A stretch of DNA of 64,000 bases, from the NCBI GenBank assembly GCA_015501585.1, contig JADNRY010000059.1, positions 1-64,000 on the forward strand, in the 5' to 3' direction. Shown piece after piece: positions 55,523 to 64,000 of the stretch. The position numbers and the translations under genes are program-made. Position 1 is the first letter of the stretch. Every line of letters starts with the position of its first letter. Below the pieces are notes generated by a model. It ran no database searches, was not told the DNA's origin, and saw only the letters and a list, made by a program, of their open reading frames with translations. Origin of the DNA: Rhodocollybia butyracea (lineage: Eukaryota; Basidiomycota; Agaricomycetes; Agaricales; Omphalotaceae).

Positions 55523-57420
55523 ATGGCCCTTTTAGCTTTTTTCGTTGCACTGCTCCCCGCTCTGGTTGTTACCCAGGATCTTGGTGTGCCATTAAGCTGG
55601 CGTGAATTCTCAAATTCTCGTCTGCTTGCTGAACGCATCTCAATTGCTCAAGATGCAATCAACACCATCCTTCCACAACTTGACATGTCTGATGCGTCAT
55701 TCAATGGTTTGGTGTCTCAAAGCTCTGTTATACAGCCACTGACAATTCATTAGGTATTGGATACTGGCAAGCAGGAAATGTTTTCTCTGCAATGGCTAAT
55801 TTTGATCACCTTGCGGGCTCGACAACGTATGAGACTCAAGTCGTTAACGGTATAACCACGGCTTTCAATTTATATGCAGATTTCGACCAGTTTGGGTGAG
55901 TATTAAGTTTTGCCTTCTATAAGTAACCATTCGACAGGTGTGTCTCTAGGGTAAGTTTCATGCAATCTGGAACCACTGGGGATTTTCTGATGTCCTAATA
56001 TCCGGAATCAGTTCAACGATGATGCGATGTCCGTGTTCAATGCTCTATTCGTTTCGTTGTACTACTGAGACAACTTTGCAGGTGGTGGGCAACAGCGGCA
56101 TACTATGGCTATCGAGCATACGGAGTAAGTCGTCTTAGATGCTCAATGCTCAATCCCAAATTAAGGCAATCGATGCAAAGAACGAAAGCCTCCTGTCCAT
56201 GGCTGTTGCAACTTGGAACCATGTATCGGAATAGTAAGACCGTTTCTTCTTGCGGTTGTCGCTCAATACCTACTACGGTGATCTCAAAGCGTTGTCTCCG
56301 TTGCTGATGCAAGCTCCGGGAGCCAACCAAACAAGGACTTTACGATAGCAGGAACATGCTTCGGAGGTTTGTTTGTGGTTTCCAATTTTCAGATACGTTG
56401 CTTATTAACCTTTCAATACTTCAGAGTCAATGGCTGGAGGCGTGTTTTGGGTGCGCTTTTCTAGGTAGGTGTTGGCAGGAAGCTAAAACTTGAATGTATG
56501 CAGCGTCCCACATCTGACGATACAACTATCAATTCCATCACGACTGGGTGAGCTCATGAGCTTCATACGCAAACTCTAATGATAGCTTACTTGTGAAATC
56601 AGACTTTACATGACGTACTTGCATCTCCAGATGAATCTTCTCTGCAGAAAACTCACGCCAATTGCTAGGCTCTCTGCATTCCTCGCCGAAATCACAGGCG
56701 ATACCACGTATACCAACGCAGCGATACTTAGTGCACAATGGATTGAAAATCTCCAGATCAACGCAGGTGGAATTGTCCTTGACACAGTTGATGGCGCTTC
56801 TTGCGTTAGGTCTCCTGATACCTGGTTATTCACGTATAACAGCGGAAAATATTTGGAAGGGCTAAGCGTGCTCAAAGATGTCACTGGAAACACCGCGTGG
56901 ACGACATTGTGGGTATCGCGTATCTCATAAATCCAAGGCTAATTGAATACTCTATCGATTCGAAAGGATGACGGACATCGCCGCTGCTGCTATCAAAACA
57001 TCTGCTTGGGAAGGAACCAACGGTATCATTACTGAAGGGGCCAGTCCAACGGAAAACAATGATGATGTTGGCTTCAAAGGCAGGTTCTCGTTCCACGGCC
57101 TAAATTTAGTTTGACGTTGCTATATTACACAGCGGTATTCATTCGAGGACTGGACGAGGTCAGCGTACGCAGCAGTGATAATAGCGCTCTCCAAATCTTA
57201 ATCCACAGCTACAACGATGTTCAGGTGCGCCCCATCTGGTTAAAGGTTGCATGAAGTCTGACTGTCGAATCATTCTTAGTACAATGCCCTTCTGGAACTC
57301 GCTGAAAATGGTTCATCTTACTCCTCTTCTTGGCCCGGACCTCCACAAGCATTTACTACTTGGGGTCAACTCGCTGCTCTTGATGTTATGGTCACAGCTC
57401 TCAACACCAACTCTCCTTAA
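55523..57420 (+). CDS. GH76 family alpha-1,6-mannanase-like protein, secreted
   Basis: Member of glycoside hydrolase family 76 (alpha-1,6-mannan hydrolase or transglycosylase, acting on fungal wall mannan or glycoproteins). Signal peptide MALLAFFVALLPALVVTQD. Then GYWQAGNVFSAMANFDHLAG, FNDDAMWWATAAYYGYRAYG with an Asp-Asp pair in the position used for catalysis, VADASSGSQPNKDFTIAGTC, SMAGGVFWRPT, LSAFLAEITGDTTYTNAAIL, SPDTWLFTYNSGKYLEG, EGASPTENNDDVGFKA and an end QLAALDVMVTALNTNSP. About eleven short introns are inferred, two with atypical donors (GTTTGG, GTCCGT). Near 56550-56672 either a short exon (LYMTYLHLQ) or a longer 3' splice site (intron ending GCTAG) is used; the latter gives the better family match. 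The stop lies 16 bp from that of the convergent neighbour. Confidence 0.85.
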
Positions 57421-57436
57421 TTTGTTAAATTTTACA

Positions 57437-58762
57437 TTATGTTGGCTTTATTTCTACGAGTCTGCTTTGAATCCATGCTGCAAACGCACTGAAATGATGC
57501 ACATCCTGATACTTTTCGCAATATGCAAGCAATGCTTTATACCGCGATTCTTCCATTGTGCTAGACGCTTGCAACACCTTTGTTAAATCAACGGGACAGA
57601 GGTAAGGGGGCTGTCTTGCATCTTCGCCTAAAGACGCGGTGCCTTGCATCGCGCAAGCATAAAATACGCAGTGATCCATGCCAAAGCAATGGCCAAGCTC
57701 ATGGCTAGCTGTGCGGCAGATACGGGCAAGCCATAACCCAGAAAGGACTGACAAAGGGGACGAAGAGACGAGTGGAGGCAAGGAACGATGGGCAGTCAAC
57801 GCTGAATAAATGGAACCAGACAAAAGATCCTTTTTTGAATTGTCCAGTGGAAGCATTTCTTTCTTCCTCTTCCTCTTTGGGAGCGAGTTGGTATAGGATG
57901 AGTGCATATAGGCCGAGCAATGTGACGCAGGCCACGCATGCTCTCGTGTCACGTTCTGAGCGGAATCGAGAACAGGGTTGTACCTTGCTGTGCTAACGAC
58001 AGCGACACGAGATCCACCATACGCGCGCGCGCATGTGAAATCATCCTCGTCACTCTCATAAATGTCATGAGAGACAATAAGGAGAATGGCATAGGCGTCC
58101 TTGGGCAGTAAAGAGATCGCCGCGTCCAGCAAGTCGTCAAGATTTAGCTGTTTAGCGAATAGATCTTTGGATGTTCTGGTGCGAATGCGAACACATTCTG
58201 TACCGACATTAAGTCCCACGTACTGATCTCTTTTCGATTTCGTGTTTGACGGGGTGTCCCAGCTAGTGTATACCAGTTGCGAAGGCAGTCTCTTGACCGG
58301 TAATCCATGGTAAAACGCTGCTAGATAGTCAATGACCATCTCAGTCTGTGGTACTGGTATCGTGGACGCCTTTTTTGGTAGAGTCCATGAACGGATGTGC
58401 TCGACACTAGGATCTATGGAAGGTGGTTCCGCAATGTAGATAGTCCTCCTTTCATTTGTGACATGATTACGTTCTTTTGAAAGTCTCCAAGAGCGTAGGC
58501 TTTGGGCAGGGTAATCTGGATCTAGGGCAAGTTCGTCTTCGGGAAGAACCAAAGGCGCAGGGAAGGTTGCCCGAGATGGAGTGGAAGCCGTGGAGAGGAT
58601 TCTTCCATGTAATGTAACTGCTGCTGCACGTTTTTGTGTAGTGGCCCAAACGAACCCAGCTTCAGACGAGAATTCGGAGGGATCCAAGGTCAAACTCGTA
58701 TGTGTACAGAACTCCGTGATGGAAGTCATGAAGAAAGAGCTTAGACGCCGGTAAGACTTCAT
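57437..58762 (-). CDS. archaemetzincin-like zinc metallopeptidase
   Basis: Single-exon gene of about 441 residues. The active site HELGHCFGMDHC (HELGH at 57703-57689, residues about 354-358) has the metzincin H-E-x2-H-x2-G-x2-H pattern, and the next residues VFYACAMQG supply the C-x4-C-x3-C-A-M arrangement typical of archaemetzincins (AMZ1/AMZ2). The first part contains EMVIDYLAAFYHGLPVKRLP and LLPKDAYAILLIVSHDIYE, seen in the family. A Lys/Arg-rich loop (LPKRKRKKEMLPLD) precedes the active site. No signal peptide, so probably cytosolic or nuclear. The first true ATG is at 58762; the frame is open further only through TTG. It begins 47 bp after the epoxide hydrolase stop and converges on GH76. 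Confidence 0.9.
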   Translation of the reverse strand: MKSYRRLSSFFMTSITEFCTHTSLTLDPSEFSSEAGFVWATTQKRAAAVTLHGRILSTASTPSRATFPAPLVLPEDELALDPDYPAQSLRSWRLSKERNHVTNERRTIYIAEPPSIDPSVEHIRSWTLPKKASTIPVPQTEMVIDYLAAFYHGLPVKRLPSQLVYTSWDTPSNTKSKRDQYVGLNVGTECVRIRTRTSKDLFAKQLNLDDLLDAAISLLPKDAYAILLIVSHDIYESDEDDFTCARAYGGSRVAVVSTARYNPVLDSAQNVTREHAWPASHCSAYMHSSYTNSLPKRKRKKEMLPLDNSKKDLLSGSIYSALTAHRSLPPLVSSSPLSVLSGLWLARICRTASHELGHCFGMDHCVFYACAMQGTASLGEDARQPPYLCPVDLTKVLQASSTMEESRYKALLAYCEKYQDVHHFSAFAAWIQSRLVEIKPT

Positions 58763-58809
58763 CAGTACAAGTGAACATGTATTGCAAGTATACAACAATT
58801 CCCTACACT

Positions 58810-60358
58810 TTACAATTTGGACTTGGCCTTCTTTTCATATCCATTCTTCCCTGGTACAACTCCAAAAGCGGGTCCTCGCTTTCCAAACATTTTTCGCAAA
58901 TCACCGACTAGTTCGTCAGGGCGTTCATGTGCTGCAAAGTGACCTCCGCTGGTGTGCTCGGCTTGGAACACGAGGTTCCCGATGTTGTGGACGAATCTAG
59001 ACATTCAATTATTCAACAAGGAGAGCAGGGAATGATCAAGACTTACTTTCGAGGCGCGATGCGAAGCTCCTTTGGAAAATGAGACACTCCCAGTGGAATG
59101 GTAGGTTTCAGGGCAGGAGATGGGATGTAAACTTGAGAGTGCACGACTTCGTAGTAAATTCGCACTGAGGCTGCGGGCCCAGCACGGGAAAAGTAGAATA
59201 CCATTAACCACGTCAAGACTATGATACGCACAAGTCAGCAGAATGATTATTCCAGATACACTCAACATACCCTCGTCGTCCGTCCAAGGATAAGAATCAC
59301 TCCACTCGACGAGCTTTTCATAGATCCAAGCAAGCAATCCAACAGGGGAATCAGCAAGAGAGTATCCTAAAGTTTGAGGCTTGGTTGATTGCTCTATGAA
59401 ATATCCGCGACCTTCTGTTTCGAACCATTTAGAACGAACCAGACCAGCTTTTTCTGCTTCAGTGTAAGGAGTGAGTGAGTGTTGAATGTAGAGGATTGGG
59501 TTAAGGCGGAATTGCAGGGGAGAACCGCTAGATGGGAAAAGTTGGCTACTCGCATAGATACATAAAGAATTTGCACGAACCCAGGGTAATTGGTGTGCCA
59601 GGCTTTACTGTGGCTCCCGCCATATTTTTGAGCAATGATACGGGTAATCTATGGACCGGGTTTGAGAAATACCTCATTGTAGGAAGAACGACTAACAAGG
59701 GAACCCCAGTCACCTCCTTGGGTAACTAGAATGATGTCAATTTTACTAGCTGCAGAAGATATTGCACGAACACTGACCGTACTGGTTGTAGCCAAGTGAG
59801 ATCATAAGTTTGTGAGCAACTTCTGCATACTGATCGCCACTGAATCCAGGTTTGTGTGCGCCTTCTGAGAAACCATAGCCAGGCAAACTAGGAGCTACGA
59901 CGTGAAAACTAGGAAAGTTGGGTGAAGACCGGATAAGAAGTGGTAGTATTTTTCGAACTTCGATGAAACTTCCTGGCCCTATGCATCCACTATCAGTAGA
60001 GTTCCATACATAGAATACATAGAAGAAGCAACTTGCATCCGTGCACAAACAGCAAAGGTATAGCGTTCGCGTTTTGGCTCTTCTTATGGACGTAATGTAT
60101 GTTTAACTGTCCAAAGCCATCGATGTTGATGCCTCGAGTGAACTGGGGCAACTCGGCGTTCAGTTTGGCTTCTTCTGCTCTCCAGTTGTATCCCTTTATC
60201 CAATGAGCAACCAGGCGTTTAACATCTGCGAGCGGTACGCCATAGTTCCAGCTTGCGCCTTCCAGTTCATCTGGGAAGTCAGCAAGGGCAAGCTTTTGAC
60301 CTAGAACATCCAGTTTGGAATCAGGAATCGCAATTGTGAAAGGAGTTTCTGTGGTCAT
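58810..60358 (-). CDS. epoxide hydrolase, microsomal-type N-terminal family
   Basis: Alpha/beta hydrolase that opens epoxides to diols. [20 protein letters not shown] and [19 protein letters not shown] form the EHN domain; then [21 protein letters not shown] (oxyanion motif H-G-x-P-G), [12 protein letters not shown], the nucleophile D in [18 protein letters not shown], the Tyr in [12 protein letters not shown], and the catalytic His in [17 protein letters not shown], ending [12 protein letters not shown]. The intron splitting the Trp codon of H-G-W-P-G (60036 down to 59979) is GC-AG with donor GCAAGT. Other introns are GT-AG and join in frame. Total length, about 400 residues, fits fungal members. 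It could detoxify or process a lipid epoxide; its proximity to the next gene suggests no shared operon in a fungus. Confidence 0.92.
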
Positions 60359-60931
60359 GGTTGTAAAGTCGAAGGTCGGGTTTGAAGAACCCGAAAAAAC
60401 TACACGGCATAGTTACGGCTTCTCATGATCTTTCTGTTACTTCTCTGAATAGGTGAAGAATCATCGAAGACCTTTGATATGAATCCTAGATTTGAGTGTC
60501 ACTGTTACAAGCTTAACGTGGAACACAGCCTATGTTAGGCGTACGTTACCTGAAACACGTCTGAGCTTAGTCATCACGGCTTTTGTTGTTGTTGGTTTTT
60601 TTCCCTTCTTCACAAGGCTTTCATCCTCGACCAGGCTTTTCGACGTTGTTCTTAACGCTCTTCTCGCCATTTCTTGCATAAGCTCTTCTTGCGTACTTCG
60701 CTAGACCGGCAGGATCCGCTGGTCTCGTCTAGAACCACAAACTTTGCTGCAAATCAAGCAGTTTGTTTCTAGCTAGTCCACAGACTCGAAGTCAGGACAA
60801 ATTTATCACGACTCTGACGAGTATACAAGGGAAACCGTTTCGCCGACATCGCTGGTTGAACAGTCTTTACTACTCCCAACAAGCCCCAGTCTTATCCCCT
60901 TTTTCTCTTTATATCTTTTCAACATATCACT
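60359..60931. promoter_or_regulatory. divergent promoter region, epoxide hydrolase and Vts1
   Basis: 573 bp between the two ATGs. Rich in CT tracts near 60590-60640 and 60895-60915 on the plus strand, as in many fungal housekeeping promoters. No specific site recognised. Confidence 0.5.
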
Positions 60932-62904
60932 ATGAGTTTTCGTCCACCCTCAACCAGTCCCAGCCCTTCTCCGGCCCCTCATGATCCTGGCAAGAACCGC
61001 CAGTCGATGGGTCCAGTCGCTCGCGGTGGCTTTGCTGCTCCTCCCTCTCCTCGTCCAGGAGCGGGCAACAGCGCTCGTCCTACCAGCGAACTTTTAGGAA
61101 ATTCTGGCATGTTCCAACAGACTCCAGAGGGTATGTAGTCATTGTCTGAAACAAAACCTGTCGTCTTACTGTTGTTCTAGCCGAAGCCCTGGATCAATGG
61201 TTCGAAAATCTTCAAAATTACGAAGCTACCCTAGAGGAAATGGCTGCTGCTTCTTTGGACGTTAATTTCAAGGAGGAGCTTTCGGCCATCGAGCAATGTA
61301 CGCCGGTCTGAATCTCGCCCACTCCGTACTCATTTTTCTTTCAGGGTTCAAAGTTCTCTCCGAAGCCGAGCGCACAGCCGCTCTTTACAGTCTTCTTCAA
61401 CATTCAACTCAAGTTCAAATCCGATTCTTTATTACTGTTCTTCAACAAATGGCTAGGTCGGATCCTATGACCGCCTTGTTGAGTCCCGCAATGGGTGGTA
61501 CGAATCGTTTGGCCTTTCGTCACTTGAAACTAACATATAACTTGTCCAGGTTCTATGCAAAGCCAAATGGAGGCCAAGCTTGCGACGCTCAAGTCACCCG
61601 GGCTTAAGTCTGGACTCCCTGCTTCTCCTACCGCTCGAAACTTTCTATCTCCAGACTCTGCTGCCCTTGCGCCTTCTGATCCTGCTGCTACCCTCGCACA
61701 GCAGCGCGCGAAATTCAAAGCTAGTAATGCTGCCCATAGAATTTCTGCGCCTGTCTTAGCTTCCGCTGGCGCTGAGAATCGTGCCACCTGGGGATCTGTC
61801 GGTGGTTCGCAACTCGGTCAAGTTGCCGAGCAGAACGGAGGGGCGCAAGAGGTTGTTGTAAACAGCGCGCGCCCGAAGAGTACCGAATTTTCGGGAACCA
61901 TCGGTTCACCCCGAGGAGCGCCTCCCAGTGCTACGACGAACGAGGTCACTGTTCCCAACGGAGAAGGAAGCTGGGCCAGTATGGTCAACACACCGCTTAT
62001 ACCCATGTTCCAAAAGGAGACTCGTACGAACCCGAGCCTAGATGCTGCCGCATCCAAGTTGGCCGAGTGGTCTGCCACCAAAGCCGCTGCTCCTGGTGTT
62101 CCTCGCATGGGTGATCCTACCATTCACAGGCGCAACAAGAATAACAACGATGATGATAACAGTGGCCATTATCAAGGGAACAGGATGAGGAATGCGAACT
62201 TTGGTGCTGGTGCGCCGGGGGCGGGCTGGTCTGGGGTAGGCGCTCGGAGCCCGGCGCTCTCGAATACTTCTTCCAACCGATTAGACGAACACAGCCTTGC
62301 CAACGCTATGGCAGGACTTAATGGTTTGGGAATGCAAATGGGTGGGTTTGGTGGTATGGGTATGGGTAGCCCTGGAGTGGGAGGTATGGGTATGCAGAAT
62401 CTTGGGATGTCGCCGATCGCCCCTTTCAATATGCAGATGCTCACCGCTATGGGTATCTCACCCGAAGCACAGCTGCTTGCAGCTCAGATGGCTGCAAATG
62501 GTTTCGGACAGCCGGGATGGATGGGAATGCAGGGCGGGCCTGGGAGCGCTGGTGTTAATTCAAGAAGAGGCCCACCGAGTGGTCGATCTGTGAAGAGCCC
62601 TGGAAGTACCATTGGTGGGGGTACGCCCAAGGGAGAAGAAGATGTTGATCCGCAGTTGCTCAATGATGTGCCTGCGTGGTTGAGGAGTTTAAGGCTGCAC
62701 AAGTATACCCCCAATTTCGAGCACATGAAGTGGCAAGATATGGTGATGCTTGACGAAGCGCAGCTGGAAGCAAAGGGTGTTGCGGCCCTCGGAGCTAGGC
62801 GAAAGATGTTGAAGACATTTGAGCTTGTGAGGAAGAAGATGGGGATTGAAGGGGGTCCCCCGAGCAGTCCTGCTATAGCGGCACCGGCGCTCAAGTCTGC
62901 TTGA
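60932..62904 (+). CDS. VTS1: Vts1/Smaug-like SAM-domain RNA-binding protein
   Basis: Cytoplasmic post-transcriptional regulator that binds hairpins with the Smaug recognition element and recruits the CCR4-NOT deadenylase. A disordered Pro/Ser start ([18 protein letters not shown]) leads to [39 protein letters not shown] and [20 protein letters not shown], the conserved N-terminal helical region. A long Ala/Ser/Gly region follows, with a Met/Gly-rich patch ([18 protein letters not shown]). The C-terminal SAM domain [20 protein letters not shown] to [18 protein letters not shown] has the basic RNA-binding face (K, A-x-G-A-R-R-K). Three introns join in frame. The gene appears intact, about 600 residues. 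Confidence 0.94.
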
Positions 62905-63369
62905 ACGTACACAAGTCCGGAATGGCTTCCTAGTGTTCTTGGATGATGTGCGAGAACTACCTATCTTTAATTCCGCCGCACGCTTTCGCTTTCGTTGTCT
63001 TTCAGTCTCCACTTATATTTTGGCTTCATGATTCACGATGTCTGGTGTCTTTCTCCATCTTTTTCCTTCGTACTCTCACAATCTCCGGTATTGATCTATA
63101 TATCCTTTCCAATGTCCTAGTCTGTATCAGTAATTATTAAATATTGGACCTTCATTTCTCCTTTTTGTGGCCAATCTCACGCAGGTGTTTGGAGCCGAAC
63201 GTGGCTTTTGGGGTTTAGATGATGTCACAACCCCTCATCATTGCGACCAGCAAATAAATAACTCATTTTAAATGTTACTTGTTACGCCTCAACTGTAACC
63301 CCCCTACTATCGTATTTATACTCAACAGCTTTCCGCTGTCCACAAACATCTTCTCCCAGTTCACTCACG
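62905..63369. other. intergenic between Vts1 and the partial dehydrogenase
   Basis: No gene. Carries the Vts1 3' region and the promoter of the next gene; TATTTATA lies near 63310. Confidence 0.6.
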
Positions 63370-64000
63370 ATGCTTGAACGCCCAGCGATCTCCAACCACA
63401 CAAGTCGCAACGGCTCACCGCTGAGGCCGCCGTTTTCAGTCGCTTCGTCTTACAAACCCGACAGCGCAGGTCTTGGTGACGACGTACACCCCATTATACA
63501 CGAAGGTCGCGTCGCTGTCATCACTGGTGCCGCTAGTGGTATTGGTGCGGCTGCCGCGCTTATCTTTGCAAAGTATGCCGCTTTATAGCAGAGTTTTTTT
63601 TTTTCCTCAACCCAATCCTCTTAGATTGGGCTTGCGCATTGCCATCGCCGACATCAATGAAGCCAGGCTTCAACAAGTCGGCAAAGAAGTCGCAGCCATT
63701 GTTGGAAACCAAAACCTTCTGGTGGTGCCAACCGATGTTTCCAAGCTAGACCAGGTCGTAAACTTGAAGGAAAAAGTTTACGAGCTCTGGGGCGAGGTGA
63801 GGATCATGAGTCATAACCTACCGTGGTCTGCAACACCAAGGCCACCTTCGCTATCTCCAACTCTTTTCCCCTCTGATGATCTCTATTCTATCGATATCAC
63901 TCTCCCCCTGTCCCTGACCTTATCCCCGTATCCGTATCTCGTAACCCCCCAATTACTGTACACACCCCCGTCACACCAACCAATCACCGTTTTTGATACT
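63370..64000 (+). CDS. short-chain dehydrogenase/reductase, cut by window end
   Basis: 5' part of an SDR. After a Ser/Pro-rich lead (MLERPAISNHTSRNGSPLRP) comes VAVITGAASGIGAAAALIFA with the cofactor motif T-G-x3-G-x-G, then an intron, GLRIAIADINEARLQQVG (Asp after the second beta strand, suggesting NAD preference) and VPTDVSKLDQV. A further intron begins at about 63798 and the rest lies outside the window. The catalytic region is therefore not seen. Confidence 0.85.

Overview
The window looks like nuclear DNA of an agaricomycete (mushroom-forming basidiomycete). Genes are dense and cut by many introns of roughly 50-65 nt, mostly GT-AG. The gene set is typical of that group: class I histone deacetylase, Ctk3, Aurora kinase, Fzo1, Vts1, GH20 and GH76 enzymes, DUF6534-type membrane proteins and Baeyer-Villiger-type flavin monooxygenases (BVMOs). 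I saw no tRNA, rRNA, CRISPR array, origin or intact transposon. Exon structures were inferred by eye from reading frames, splice signals and remembered family motifs, without transcripts or database searches.

Layout. 0.8-7.8 kb is gene-poor: a decayed quinone oxidoreductase, a secreted protein with two near-identical modules, and a long stretch with no supported gene. 7.8-23.2 kb holds four BVMO genes: a frameshifted pseudogene, two near-identical tandem copies and a divergent copy on the opposite strand. Ctk3 and a GCPII-like M28 peptidase sit between them. 23.8-32.5 kb has an ITP pyrophosphatase, then three tandem copies of a membrane-protein gene whose duplicated flanks carry relics of the 3' end of the neighbouring GH20 gene.

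32.5-47.5 kb is mainly housekeeping: GH20 beta-hexosaminidase divergent from a Hos2/HDAC3-like deacetylase, an unrecognised protein, thioredoxin reductase, Aurora kinase divergent from a 2-oxoglutarate oxygenase, and a short-chain dehydrogenase. 49.1-64 kb has mitofusin Fzo1, a DUF6534-type membrane protein, a GH76 enzyme converging on an archaemetzincin, an epoxide hydrolase, Vts1, and a second short-chain dehydrogenase cut by the window edge.

I see no single new multi-gene system. The most interesting points are: the BVMO family with one precisely lost intron; repeated GC-AG introns; a tandem amplification that carried off a piece of the GH20 gene; a 7-nt microexon in the dioxygenase; an ATG-less leader resembling a mitochondrial targeting sequence in front of thioredoxin reductase; and very tight gene packing around 57.4-58.8 kb. 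BVMOs, dioxygenase, dehydrogenases and epoxide hydrolase could together serve oxidative metabolism of small molecules, but they are scattered among housekeeping genes and no backbone synthase is present.
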